A stretch of 64,000 nt of DNA from the NCBI GenBank assembly GCA_903828535.1, contig CAIKMN010000010.1:124001-188000 (forward strand). The letters run 5' to 3'. This document shows, in pieces, positions 41,382 through 51,240 of the stretch. The notes under the pieces were generated by a model. It saw nothing but the letters and a program-made list of their open reading frames with translations, was not told the DNA's origin and made no database searches. The stretch's first letter is position 1; each line of letters opens with the position of its first letter. This DNA comes from an uncultured Curvibacter sp. (lineage in GTDB: Bacteria > Pseudomonadota > Gammaproteobacteria > Burkholderiales > Burkholderiaceae_C). A program made the translations under genes and the position numbers.

Positions 41382-44300
41382 ATGCCTAAGCCAGGCCTGC
41401 TGGCCCTTCACGGTAACCGCACCGAAGACTTGGCCAGCCTGTTGGCAGAGGTTTTGAGAGCGCATCCCTTGGGGCCCCTTGAAGAGGAGGTCATCCTCGT
41501 TCAAAGCAACGGCATGGCCGAGTGGTTGAAGATGACGCTGGCCCAGCAATTGGGCATTTGCTCGGCCACGCGGGTTGAATTGCCTGCGCGCTTTTTGTGG
41601 CGCACTTACCGGCAGGTGTTGGGAGAGCGCGCGGTGCCTCGCGAAGCCCCTTTGGATAAATTGCCCCTGACTTGGCGCTTGGTTCGTGTCCTCCCTGACC
41701 TGTTGGGTCAGGCTGTTTTTGCGCCATTGGCCCGCTATCTGTCTAAAAGTGTTTCTAACGACAGCGTGGCCCGGGCTCCTGGGGATTCAGCGCGGGTTTC
41801 TGAACGCTTGTTGCAACTGTGCACCCAGCTCGCCGACCTGTTTGACCAATACCAAAACTACCGCTCCGATTGGCTTGAAGATTGGGCAGCTGGTCGCGCG
41901 CAACTGCGTAATGCCCTGGGAGGCTTGACGCCGATCCCGGCGTCGCAACGTTGGCAACCGGCTTTGTGGCAAGCCTTGGTTGAGAGTTTGCAGCCCGAAC
42001 AACGCGGCAGCCACCGTGCCCATTTGCAAAGTCAAGTCGTTCAGGCCTTGCAGCGCGGCCCCGCTGGGAACGTGGATGACGTCGAAGGCGGGCGAGGGCG
42101 TTTTGCTAAAAGCCTGCCCCGTCGCGTCGTGGTGTTTGGCATCCACAACCTGCCGGCCAGCACCTTGGAATTGTTGATGGCCCTGGGGCGTTACACCCAA
42201 GTCATGCTCTTCGTGCCGAACCCTTCACAAGGATTTTGGGTCGATGTGGGGTTGGAAGAGCAACCCTTGCTCGCGGCTTGGGGAAGACAGAACGCCGACT
42301 TCATTCGGCACCTGATTCATCTCGAGCCCAGCCTGCCCCGTCAAGACGCATTTCACTTGGATGTTGACACACGCTCAGGCCCAGCGGATGTGAACGGGAC
42401 AGCGCCCACCGCGCCCCTGCTGAAGCAACTGCAACTGCAGATGCGCGACTTGCACCAGCAAGCGATGCCCTTGGCAGTGGACGATCGTTCCTTGATTTTT
42501 CACAGCGCGCACAGCGCCGTGCGGGAACTGGAGGTGTTGCACGACCACTTGCTGGCGCTGCTCGCAGACCCCAAAGCCGCTTTGAGCCCCAAAGACATCG
42601 TGGTCATGGTGCCCGATGTGAAAAGCCTCACGCCCGCCATTCAAGCCCTCTTTGGCCAATACCCGCGCCACGACAAGCGCTTCATTCCTTTTTCTATCAG
42701 CGACCTGAGTGCGGAGGCACAAAGTCCCCTCGTCAAAGCGCTGATGTCCTTGCTCAACTGGCCCAGCCAACGCTTGGGCTTGAGTGAACTGCTCGATTGG
42801 TTGCAAGTGCCAGCAATTGCGCGGCGCTTTGGCATCCACTCCGCGCAATTGCCCTTGCTGAGTGAATGGATGAAAGGCGCCGGCATCCGCTGGGGCTTGG
42901 ACGCGCAGCAACGCCAGCAATTGGGCTTGCCCGATTGCGGTGAGCAAAACACTGCCTGGTTCGGTTTGCAACGCCTGTTGATGGGTTACGCAGTCGGCGA
43001 CACCAGCAACTTGGTGTCAGGCGTGTCGGGTGTTTTTGAAACGGAACCTTATACCGAAGTGAGCGGCTTGGATGCCGAATTGGTCGGGGGTTTATCGCGT
43101 TTTGTTCAGGCTTTGAGCGATTGGCGCGATGAAACGATCCGCCCGGCCTCCCCCCAAGTTTGGCGAGAGCGCGGAATGGCCATGATGCGCGGCTTTTTTA
43201 AAGCGCAAGACGAAGCGGAAACACAAACGCTGACGGCCTTGGAAGAGGCCCTCAACGCCTGGTACAGCGCCTGCGAGTTGGCCGAGCTTCAAAGCCCGCT
43301 GCCTTTGGCCGCCTTGCGCATGGCTTGGATGTCCGCCCTGCAGACGCCCCGACTGGGTCAACCTTTTCAAGCCGGTGGGGTCACGTTCTGCACGCTCATG
43401 CCGATGCGCGCCATCCCCTTTGAAGTGGTGTGTTTGCTCGGCATGAATGAAGGTGAATTCCCGCGTCGCGACAACCGCTTGGGCTTTGATCTGATGGGCG
43501 AGGCCGGTCAGTTTCGGCCTGGCGACCGCTCGCGCCAACAAGACGATCGCCAACTCATGCTGGACGCTTTGTTGTCGGCTCGGCGTCAACTGCTCTTGAG
43601 TTGGACAGGGCGAAATGTGCGCGACAACACCCCGCAACCGCCCTCGGTTTTGGTGGCGCAGCTGCGCGACCAGGTGGCGGCGCTTTGGGGTCAAGAGGCC
43701 TTGCAAAGCCGCACCACAGAGCACCCACTGCAGCCTTTTAGCCGCCATTATTTTTCAGGCCCTATACCTTTAGTCACCTATGCCAAAGAATGGCATCCGA
43801 TGCACGTCCCGATGAATGGGGAAATCAAGGGCCGAGCAGCGTGGCCGGACGTTCAAAAAACAGTTTATTTCCAAGGTCCTTTGTCGATCAAGTTGCTGAC
43901 TGATTTTTATAAAAACCCCGCCCGCGCCTTTTTTAAAAACCGACTTAACGTTTCGTTTTGGCACCCCAACGACTTGCCGCCGGACCACGAGCTTTTTGAG
44001 CTCGACGCCTTGGCGCAGTATCAAATCATTCAAAAGCTCACAGAAACATGGAAGATTGAGGCGCAGGTCAGTGCGGAACCCTTATTGGAATTGGAGCGCC
44101 AAATTCAGCGCTTGCGGCGCTCTGGTGAGTTGCCGCTGAAAAGTTTGGGCGATGTGACCGAGCGCGAGTTGATTCAAACCCTGACGCCCATGGCCGAAGC
44201 CTGGCAAGGTTTGCAAGCCGAATTGGGGCCTGAATCCAAACCCCTGCATTTGCGCTTTGAACACGAGGGTGTCGTTTTGGAAGACACGGTAACGCTGTCT

Positions 44301-44816
44301 GGCCAAGGGTTAAGAGGCGAAGGCGTCTTGATTCAACTGGAACCCGGCCGTTTGTTGGACAAGGCCAAGGGCAAACTGAAACTCCACAAGTTGTTGACGA
44401 CTTGGTTGACGCTGATGCTGTTGGCCGAGCAAGGTCTGGGCGCACGACTTTTGGGTCAAGACGCCTTGCTTGAACTGCCGCCGATCCCACCTGAAAAAGC
44501 CCAGCAACACTTACCGATCTTGCTGGCATTTTGGCAACGAGGCCTGCACGCGCCCTTGCCGCTGCCCTTGAAAACCGCTTTGGCGTCGCTCCAAAGCAAA
44601 GACAAAAAGACCCATGCCTCTGATGTTTTAAAAAGTTATGAGGGCGGTCACGATGAGTTCAGCGAGCGATCGGCCGAAGCCGCCGACATGGCCTGGGCCC
44701 GTGTTTACCCCGCTTGGGACGACTTGAACGAGACGGACTTTGCAGCGTTGGCAGAGCAGGTTTACACGCCGCTGATGGAGTGGGCTGCCAACGCCAAAGT
44801 GCAGCCATTGGCCTGA
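41382..44816 (+). CDS. recC: Exodeoxyribonuclease V subunit gamma
   Basis: GLLALHGNRTEDLASLLAEVL...VQSNGMAEWLKMTLAQQLGI, ICLLGMNEGEFPR-like motif VCLLGMNEGEFPRRDNRLGFDLM. Confidence 0.93.
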   Translation: MPKPGLLALHGNRTEDLASLLAEVLRAHPLGPLEEEVILVQSNGMAEWLKMTLAQQLGICSATRVELPARFLWRTYRQVLGERAVPREAPLDKLPLTWRLVRVLPDLLGQAVFAPLARYLSKSVSNDSVARAPGDSARVSERLLQLCTQLADLFDQYQNYRSDWLEDWAAGRAQLRNALGGLTPIPASQRWQPALWQALVESLQPEQRGSHRAHLQSQVVQALQRGPAGNVDDVEGGRGRFAKSLPRRVVVFGIHNLPASTLELLMALGRYTQVMLFVPNPSQGFWVDVGLEEQPLLAAWGRQNADFIRHLIHLEPSLPRQDAFHLDVDTRSGPADVNGTAPTAPLLKQLQLQMRDLHQQAMPLAVDDRSLIFHSAHSAVRELEVLHDHLLALLADPKAALSPKDIVVMVPDVKSLTPAIQALFGQYPRHDKRFIPFSISDLSAEAQSPLVKALMSLLNWPSQRLGLSELLDWLQVPAIARRFGIHSAQLPLLSEWMKGAGIRWGLDAQQRQQLGLPDCGEQNTAWFGLQRLLMGYAVGDTSNLVSGVSGVFETEPYTEVSGLDAELVGGLSRFVQALSDWRDETIRPASPQVWRERGMAMMRGFFKAQDEAETQTLTALEEALNAWYSACELAELQSPLPLAALRMAWMSALQTPRLGQPFQAGGVTFCTLMPMRAIPFEVVCLLGMNEGEFPRRDNRLGFDLMGEAGQFRPGDRSRQQDDRQLMLDALLSARRQLLLSWTGRNVRDNTPQPPSVLVAQLRDQVAALWGQEALQSRTTEHPLQPFSRHYFSGPIPLVTYAKEWHPMHVPMNGEIKGRAAWPDVQKTVYFQGPLSIKLLTDFYKNPARAFFKNRLNVSFWHPNDLPPDHELFELDALAQYQIIQKLTETWKIEAQVSAEPLLELERQIQRLRRSGELPLKSLGDVTERELIQTLTPMAEAWQGLQAELGPESKPLHLRFEHEGVVLEDTVTLSGQGLRGEGVLIQLEPGRLLDKAKGKLKLHKLLTTWLTLMLLAEQGLGARLLGQDALLELPPIPPEKAQQHLPILLAFWQRGLHAPLPLPLKTALASLQSKDKKTHASDVLKSYEGGHDEFSERSAEAADMAWARVYPAWDDLNETDFAALAEQVYTPLMEWAANAKVQPLA

Positions 44817-44829
44817 ATGGAATGAAGCC

Positions 44830-47800
44830 GTGAGCCCTCACCCGAACCAAGTCCTTGATTTCGCCAGCCTGCCAATGTGGGGCTCACGCTTGATCGAAGC
44901 CAGTGCCGGCACGGGCAAAACATGGACGATTGCCGCGCTCTACCTGCGTTGTGTTCTGGGTCAAGGCGGCTTGGAAGGGCCGTTGTCCAAGCCCTTGCAT
45001 CCCAAAGAAATCTTGGTGATGACCTTCACCCGCGCCGCAACCCGTGAACTGGGTGAACGCATTCGCACCCGTTTGGTGGAGGCGGCGGCTTTCTTGCGCC
45101 AGCCCGACCAGTCCGATCAGTCCGACCAGTCCGACCAGTCCGATCAGTCCGACTTGAGCAAAACCAAGGATCCGGTTTTGCTGCAACTGGACACTGATTT
45201 CAAAGAGCCGCAGGCCAGGGCAGAGGCGATCCGGCGTTTGAACGCGGCGGCTCAAGCCATGGATGAGGCCAGCATTTTTACCATCGACGCTTGGTGTCAA
45301 CGGGTCTTGCGGGAGCAGGCTTTTGACAGCGGAGCCGCCTTTGACGAAACCCTGTTGAGCGATGAGAAATCGTTGCTGAACGAGGCGGTGCAAGATTATT
45401 GGCGCAGCGAGTTTTATGGCTTGTCTCCACGGTCGGGACTGTTGGTTTTTTGTTTGGACACGTGGCCCACGGTAGCAGCATGCGCGAAAGATGTGGGCGA
45501 GTTGTTGCGCTTTGAAGCGCCCTCTGAAAAAGTGACCGCGGGCCTTGAACTGTCTTTGCAAGAAAGCCTAGAGGCCGCATTTCCGGCACCATTGGCCGCC
45601 CTGATGTCGCAAGCGCCGGTCCAAGTGGCCGACATGAAAAATTGGTTGACTGCCCAACTGGCTCAGCACCCGACGCATTGGAGCAAAACCAAAGTGGCGG
45701 CTCATTCGGTCAAAAAATGGTTTGAAATTCTGGCGCCTTGGTCAAACTTATCGCGGCCTTTGGCTTTGCCCAAAGACAAAGCGCTGCTGACTGGGTTAAA
45801 GCGATTGACGCCCCCAGGTTTGCTGGATGGAAGGGTGAAAGCCGCCCCTGATTTTTTGCCGCCATCTGCTTTTACTTGGTTCGAGCAGGTGCAAGCCGAG
45901 TATTCGGCCTGGGAATCAAATGCCGCTCACAGCCCCAACGCCTTGATCCGCCAGCATGCATCGCGGCGAGTGGCTCAGCGAATGGCCCAGTTGAAACAAC
46001 AAGCCGGCTTATTTGGTTTTGCCGATTTGCTGCGCCGCTTGGAGCAGGCCTTGCGCCAATCCCCCTCCTTGCGTGAGCAGTTGGTGCGGCAATTTCCGGT
46101 CGCCATGGTCGATGAATTTCAAGACACTTCGCCGCTGCAATACCGGCTGTTCGATCACATTTATCGAATCCAAGACAACGCACCCGACAGCGCCTTTTTG
46201 ATGATTGGCGACCCCAAACAATCGATTTATGGTTTTCGCGGGGCCGACATTTACAGTTACTTGCAAGCCCGTTCTGCGACCGAGGGCAGGCACTACCGAT
46301 TGGAGCGAAATTTCCGATCCACCGAAGCCATGGTGAAGGCCGTCAACCAAATCTTTGAGCGTGCCGAGCAGGCTTTGCCAGAAGGGGCTTTTGGGCTGCT
46401 GCCTTTCGTGCCCGTGGCGGCTCAGGGGCGCGATGAAGCGTGGGTGAACGAACGCGGCGTCTTGCCCGCCATGACCTGCGTTGCGGACCTGAATCTCAAA
46501 AACCAAAACGAGGTTCGGGCTTCCATGGCCGAGTTGGCCGCTGAACAAATGGTGGACTGGTTGAATGACGCCCGCAATGGGTTCTTGAAGGGTTCTCAAT
46601 GGCGTCGGCTTCGGCCCAAAGACATCGCTGTGTTGGTGCGCTCTGGCGTGGAAGCGCAAGCCGTTCGACAGGCCATGCGAAAATGCGGTTTGGCGTCGGT
46701 GTATTTGTCTGATCGTGAATCGGTTTTTGAAAGCGAAGAAGCCCGGGATTTGGTGCATTGGCTGCGTGCGGTTGCTGAGCCCCGCGACAACGCCTTGGTT
46801 CGCGCTGGCTTGGCGCTGAAATTAATCGACTTGTCCCCCGCCGAATTGTTGGCCTTGGCCGATGACGACGCGGTGTTTGACCGGGATGCCAGCAAGGTCC
46901 AGGACTTGCATTCGATTTGGCAAACGCAAGGCGTGATGGCCATGTTGCGTCAAACCCTGCATCGGTTTGAATTGCCTTCGCGTTGGACCGCACAAACGGG
47001 TTTTGAACAAGGTGGCGGGCGTGGTGGCGAGCGTCGACTGACCAATTTTTTGCACCTGGCCGAGCTGCTTCAAACGGCCAGCCAAGAGATCGAAGGCGAG
47101 CAAGCCTTGATTCGTTGGTTGGCTGAAGAAATGACCCTGGATGAGGGGCAGACCTCTTTGGAGGCTGATGCCGCGGTGCTGCGCTTGGAAAGCGACGATG
47201 ATTTGGTCAAGGTCGTGACGATTCACAAAAGCAAGGGCCTGGAGTACCCGGTTGTCTTTTTACCCTTTGCGACCAGCCTCAAACCCTTGAATAAAACCAG
47301 GGTCAAGTCGGCATTTCTGCCGAATGCGGCGGGTCATCGTGAATGCGTTTTGGACCTAGAGAACGAGCAGAACCAACAGCGTTTTGAGCAAGAACGGCTG
47401 CGCGAAGATTTGCGTCTTTTGTACGTGGCCCTGACCCGCGCACAGCATGGCCTTTGGCTGGGTTTCAGCGCCGTGAAAATGGGCCAATCTTCGGCTGATC
47501 AAACCCACCGAAGTGCCTTGGGTCATTTGTTGGCGCCCTCGCTTGACTGGGCCCAAAGTTTGAACGACTTGGCAGATGCGGCGGGCCCCGATGGCTTCGT
47601 TTGGACCCATAAAACGGCTGATCTCGAACCTGGCGCCGCTTTGCCCTTGACCCGTCTGCAAGAATCGCAGGCAGATCAAACGGGGCTTGCCCCACTGACT
47701 TCAGTCCACTCAACCCAGGCGATCGAGCCGCTCGAATACCAGGGCGATTTTGACAAAACATGGAGCGTGGCCAGCTACTCCCGCTTGACACGGGAACTGC

Positions 47801-48660
47801 ACCCCAGCGCCCGGGCGTTGCCACTGCGCCCAGCGGATGATGAATTACGCCCCTCAGCCAGTCGCGCCCCGGTGCTGCTGAGTGAATCACGAGACTTACT
47901 CGGCAACGACTCAAATCGGGCAGAGGCCATCCAGCATCGCTTTAAAAGAGGGCCTTTGAGCGGCAACTTCTTGCACGATCAGTTGGAGTGGATGGGCAGC
48001 GAAGGCTTTGGCCACTTTTCGATGCCCCTTTTAAAACAACGATGCGAACGCGCCGGACACGCCGACTCGGCCGCTGAATTGGCCACCTGGCTGCAAACCG
48101 TGGCCAACACGCCCTTACCAGGGCCGGGGGTGGCCTTGTCGTTACTTTCTGGCATTTCTGAGGCAGAGAACCGCAGCCACCCATCGACCCGCAGCATTTT
48201 GACGGAACTCGAATTTTGGTTGCCCACTGACCACATCGACACCGAAGCCGTGGATGGGTGGTGCCAGCACCATTTTTGGCCGGGTGCACCACGACCTGCT
48301 TTGCGTCGAAGTGTTTTGCACGGCATGTTGATGGGCTTTATGGATTTGGTTTTTGAACACCAAGGGCGTTTTTGGGTGCTGGATTACAAGTCGAATTTTT
48401 TGGGCAATGACGATTCCGCTTACCACCCCGAGGCCTTGCAACAAGCCATGCTTCACCACCGCTACGACGTCCAAGCGGCGGTCTACAGTTTGGCTTTGCA
48501 CCGATTGCTCAAAAGCCGGCTGGGTGCCACCTATGACCCAGCAAAGCATTGGGGCGGGGCAATCTATTACTTTATTCGCGGGGTCACCAGCCCCGATCAC
48601 GGTGTGACGTTGCTCAGTCCGCCCTCCGAGGCTTGGGCCTCGCTGGAGGCATTGGTGTGA
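44830..48660 (+). CDS. recB: Exodeoxyribonuclease V subunit beta (GTG start)
   Basis: LIEASAGTGKTWTIAALYLR, VDEFQDTSPLQYRLFDHIY, IGDPKQSIYGFRGADI, C-terminal nuclease FMDLVFEHQGRFWVLDYKSN. Confidence 0.95.
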   Translation: MSPHPNQVLDFASLPMWGSRLIEASAGTGKTWTIAALYLRCVLGQGGLEGPLSKPLHPKEILVMTFTRAATRELGERIRTRLVEAAAFLRQPDQSDQSDQSDQSDQSDLSKTKDPVLLQLDTDFKEPQARAEAIRRLNAAAQAMDEASIFTIDAWCQRVLREQAFDSGAAFDETLLSDEKSLLNEAVQDYWRSEFYGLSPRSGLLVFCLDTWPTVAACAKDVGELLRFEAPSEKVTAGLELSLQESLEAAFPAPLAALMSQAPVQVADMKNWLTAQLAQHPTHWSKTKVAAHSVKKWFEILAPWSNLSRPLALPKDKALLTGLKRLTPPGLLDGRVKAAPDFLPPSAFTWFEQVQAEYSAWESNAAHSPNALIRQHASRRVAQRMAQLKQQAGLFGFADLLRRLEQALRQSPSLREQLVRQFPVAMVDEFQDTSPLQYRLFDHIYRIQDNAPDSAFLMIGDPKQSIYGFRGADIYSYLQARSATEGRHYRLERNFRSTEAMVKAVNQIFERAEQALPEGAFGLLPFVPVAAQGRDEAWVNERGVLPAMTCVADLNLKNQNEVRASMAELAAEQMVDWLNDARNGFLKGSQWRRLRPKDIAVLVRSGVEAQAVRQAMRKCGLASVYLSDRESVFESEEARDLVHWLRAVAEPRDNALVRAGLALKLIDLSPAELLALADDDAVFDRDASKVQDLHSIWQTQGVMAMLRQTLHRFELPSRWTAQTGFEQGGGRGGERRLTNFLHLAELLQTASQEIEGEQALIRWLAEEMTLDEGQTSLEADAAVLRLESDDDLVKVVTIHKSKGLEYPVVFLPFATSLKPLNKTRVKSAFLPNAAGHRECVLDLENEQNQQRFEQERLREDLRLLYVALTRAQHGLWLGFSAVKMGQSSADQTHRSALGHLLAPSLDWAQSLNDLADAAGPDGFVWTHKTADLEPGAALPLTRLQESQADQTGLAPLTSVHSTQAIEPLEYQGDFDKTWSVASYSRLTRELHPSARALPLRPADDELRPSASRAPVLLSESRDLLGNDSNRAEAIQHRFKRGPLSGNFLHDQLEWMGSEGFGHFSMPLLKQRCERAGHADSAAELATWLQTVANTPLPGPGVALSLLSGISEAENRSHPSTRSILTELEFWLPTDHIDTEAVDGWCQHHFWPGAPRPALRRSVLHGMLMGFMDLVFEHQGRFWVLDYKSNFLGNDDSAYHPEALQQAMLHHRYDVQAAVYSLALHRLLKSRLGATYDPAKHWGGAIYYFIRGVTSPDHGVTLLSPPSEAWASLEALV
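45106..45150 (+). repeat. Five tandem copies of a 9-bp unit GAYCAGTCC in recB (encodes DQSDQSDQSDQSDQS)
   Basis: gaccagtcc|gatcagtcc|gaccagtcc|gaccagtcc|gatcagtcc. Confidence 0.97.
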
Positions 48661-50759
48661 CCCCTTCCACCTTATTGGCGACGCTGAACGACTGGGCCGA
48701 CCAAGGTGGGTTGCGCCAGCTCGACAGCGCCTTGCCCCGTTGGATAGCCCAGCAAGAACCATCGAGTTCTCCGGCATTGCTGTTGTTGACGGCGGTGTTG
48801 GCGCGGCTTGAAGGTTTGGGCCACACCGGATTGCCACTCCACTTAAGTGCCGCAGGCGGCCTGGATCAGACGGCCCTCGGGTCGGTTGTGGACTTACTCG
48901 ATTGGCCCTCAGTCGTCGAAGAAGCCTTCAAAACGCTGGCGCAAGACCTGTTGGGCCCAGGATTTTCTTGGGAGGCGTTGCATTCAAATCGGTTGGTGAG
49001 GTGTCTTCAGAAGACGGCTCATCATGCAGATCCGTTGGTTTTAGATGCAGAAGACCTGGGGCAGCCCTTGGTTTTACAAATGGAGGAGAAAGGGCACGCC
49101 TGGCTTTCCCTTCGCCGCTATTGGGTTTATCAAAACAAAATCAGCCAGGCCATCGCGCAAAGAACTCAAATTAGCACCCCAATCATGAACCCAATCGCGC
49201 CGGATGCCAGCCCTGAGCGTCCACAGGATTTGGAAAAAACCAGGGCCTTGCTCGACAGCTTGTTTCCTGCCTCGGTCAACACCGCGGACCCGCTGCCCAA
49301 TTGGCAAAAAATCGCTTGCGCCTTGGCATTGCGAGGCCAGCTGACCGTCATCACGGGCGGTCCGGGTACGGGCAAAACGTTCACGGCCGCGCGGGTCTTG
49401 GTGGCTGCCTTGGCAAGTGCACCGCAGCCAGACGCTTTGCGGGTGGCCCTGGCCGCACCCACGGGCAAAGCGGCGGCGAGGTTGCGTCAATCCATCGAGC
49501 AGGCGTTGCCGCCTTTGCGGGGATCTTTGCGATCAAGTTGGCAGCTCGGGCCAGCCAAAACCTTGCATGCTTTGCTGGGACGGGTGCCCGGCAGTCGCCG
49601 CTTTAAATACAACGCACAGAATCCATTGCCACTTGATATATTGATCGTCGACGAAACCTCGATGGTGCACGTGGAGATGATGGCCAGCTTGCTTGAGGCC
49701 CTTCCCCAGAGCGCCAAGTTGGTCATGCTGGGCGACAAAGACCAACTCGCCTCGGTGGAGGCTGGCTCGGTTTTGGGTGATTTGTGCGCCCAAGCCGACG
49801 GCGCTTTTTATGACCCAGCAACCTTGGCCTATCTGACCGAAACCACGGGCTGTGTTTTGCCCTCAAAGACCCCGCCTGCCGAATCGGCGTTGGCCCATTC
49901 ACTGAACCAACAAACCGTGATGCTGCGGCACAGCCACCGTTTCGGCTCCGACATTGGCCAATTGGCCGAGGCGGTCAGGCAAGGTCAGGTCGACGCGGTG
50001 GCGGCTTTTTTGAAGGCGACTCAGACGAGGGCTGGGACGCCAGACTCAACAAGTCCTAAAACAAGCCCTGTTGAATCAATGAACCCCATTCCCGCCGACG
50101 TGGTGGCGCTGGCGGTAAAAGGCCGCCGCGGCTCGACTGCTTTACCCAGCTACGCCGACTACCTTCAGGTGCTCAAGAGCGGCCGATCCGAGGCCTTGAA
50201 AAGCGAGGCCGACCACAACGCTTGGGTCCGCGACGTGCTGACCGCCTTCGATACTTTCCGAATTCTGTGTGCCGTTCACGAGGGGCCTTGGGGCGACAGG
50301 ACCCTCAACCAAGCCGTTCAACAAGGTCTGGTTCAAGCGGGGTGGCTGAGCGCCAGTGCGGCTCAAGGCGACTGGTTTGAGGGCCGTCCGGTGCTGATCA
50401 CCCGAAACGACCCGGGCGTCGGCGTGTTCAATGGCGATGTGGGTCTGGTTTTGACGTCCCTCACCGGCGGCCTGCGCTTCTACAGTTTGGACGGCGAGGC
50501 CTTGCGCTCGGTCGCCGTCAGCCGCCTTCAATCGGTTGAAACGGCCTTCGCCATGACCATCCACAAGAGCCAAGGCTCAGAGTTTGCCCACACCGCTTTG
50601 GTGCTCCCCGATCGCAGCGGCCCCTTGCTCACGCGCGAGTTGCTCTATACGGGCATGACCCGGGCACGCACGCACCTCTCGCTGTTCGAACCCACCCCGG
50701 GTTTGGTGGCACAGGCGGTGCACAATCCAACTCGGCGATTGAGCCAAGGCCTTAGCTGA
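48657..50759 (+). CDS. recD: Exodeoxyribonuclease V subunit alpha (GTG start overlapping the recB stop)
   Basis: VITGGPGTGKTFTAARVLVAAL, ALAAPTGKAAARLRQSI, FAMTIHKSQGSEFAHTALVLPD; gtgtgac overlap. Confidence 0.93.
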   Translation: MTPSTLLATLNDWADQGGLRQLDSALPRWIAQQEPSSSPALLLLTAVLARLEGLGHTGLPLHLSAAGGLDQTALGSVVDLLDWPSVVEEAFKTLAQDLLGPGFSWEALHSNRLVRCLQKTAHHADPLVLDAEDLGQPLVLQMEEKGHAWLSLRRYWVYQNKISQAIAQRTQISTPIMNPIAPDASPERPQDLEKTRALLDSLFPASVNTADPLPNWQKIACALALRGQLTVITGGPGTGKTFTAARVLVAALASAPQPDALRVALAAPTGKAAARLRQSIEQALPPLRGSLRSSWQLGPAKTLHALLGRVPGSRRFKYNAQNPLPLDILIVDETSMVHVEMMASLLEALPQSAKLVMLGDKDQLASVEAGSVLGDLCAQADGAFYDPATLAYLTETTGCVLPSKTPPAESALAHSLNQQTVMLRHSHRFGSDIGQLAEAVRQGQVDAVAAFLKATQTRAGTPDSTSPKTSPVESMNPIPADVVALAVKGRRGSTALPSYADYLQVLKSGRSEALKSEADHNAWVRDVLTAFDTFRILCAVHEGPWGDRTLNQAVQQGLVQAGWLSASAAQGDWFEGRPVLITRNDPGVGVFNGDVGLVLTSLTGGLRFYSLDGEALRSVAVSRLQSVETAFAMTIHKSQGSEFAHTALVLPDRSGPLLTRELLYTGMTRARTHLSLFEPTPGLVAQAVHNPTRRLSQGLS

Positions 50760-50770
50760 TTAAGAAAACC

Positions 50771-51157
50771 ATGTTTGAACTCACCATGATCTCAACGATT
50801 ATTCCCCTCATCTTGCTGATCGTGTTCAGCCCCTTGATCTTGGCGCTGCTCTTGATTGGGTTGCAAAAAAAGGTGAATATGTTTTACCCAGCCACAGGGA
50901 TGATTAAAACGGGCTATGTGGGTTACAGCTGGACCTATTTGGCGTTTGGTTGGCTGGTGCCGATTTTTCGGGGTGAAATAGCGATTGCCCTCATGCACCT
51001 GGTCATTTATTGTGTGACCTTTGGCTTCTCCCAACTGGTGTTGCCTTTTTTGTACAACCGCCAATACATGACGCGCATGCTCACCAGCGGTTGGCAATTG
51101 GACCGGAACGACCCGAATTATTTGCTGGCTTGCCAAAAGCTGAACATCATGCCGTGA
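50771..51157 (+). CDS. Small integral membrane protein (HrgC-like)
   Basis: Several TM segments, FYPATGMIKTGYVGYSWTYLAFGWLVPIFRGEI, C-terminal GWQLDRNDPNYLLACQKLNI. Confidence 0.65.
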   Translation: MFELTMISTIIPLILLIVFSPLILALLLIGLQKKVNMFYPATGMIKTGYVGYSWTYLAFGWLVPIFRGEIAIALMHLVIYCVTFGFSQLVLPFLYNRQYMTRMLTSGWQLDRNDPNYLLACQKLNIMP

Positions 51158-51177
51158 GTTGAATCAATTCAGCTTTG

Positions 51178-51240
51178 GCTTAATGCTTAATGCTCAAAGC
51201 TCAAAGCTCAAACCTAAAGGCTAAAGGCTAAATGCCTTTA
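51178..51240. repeat. Period-7 tandem array (GCTTAAT x2, GCTCAAA x3, CCTAAAG, GCTAAAG, GCTAAAT, degenerate GCCTTTA)
   Basis: Direct reading of heptads; ends in the inverted repeat CTAAAGGC-taaat-GCCTTTAG (51221-51241). Confidence 0.93.

Noticed and set aside
40858-44816. tRNA-Lys as a possible integration site for a mobile island
   Set aside because: No integrase, no repeated tRNA 3' end downstream, and the following genes (cytochrome c, recC) are ordinary chromosomal genes.
45106-45150. Possible CRISPR-like array in recB
   Set aside because: 9-bp units with no spacers, in frame within recB; a simple tandem repeat. No CRISPR array or cas gene was seen in the window.
41382-50759. RecBCD operon as a novel defence or anti-phage system
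   Set aside because: All three subunits carry standard motifs and standard order; no additional defence genes are adjacent.
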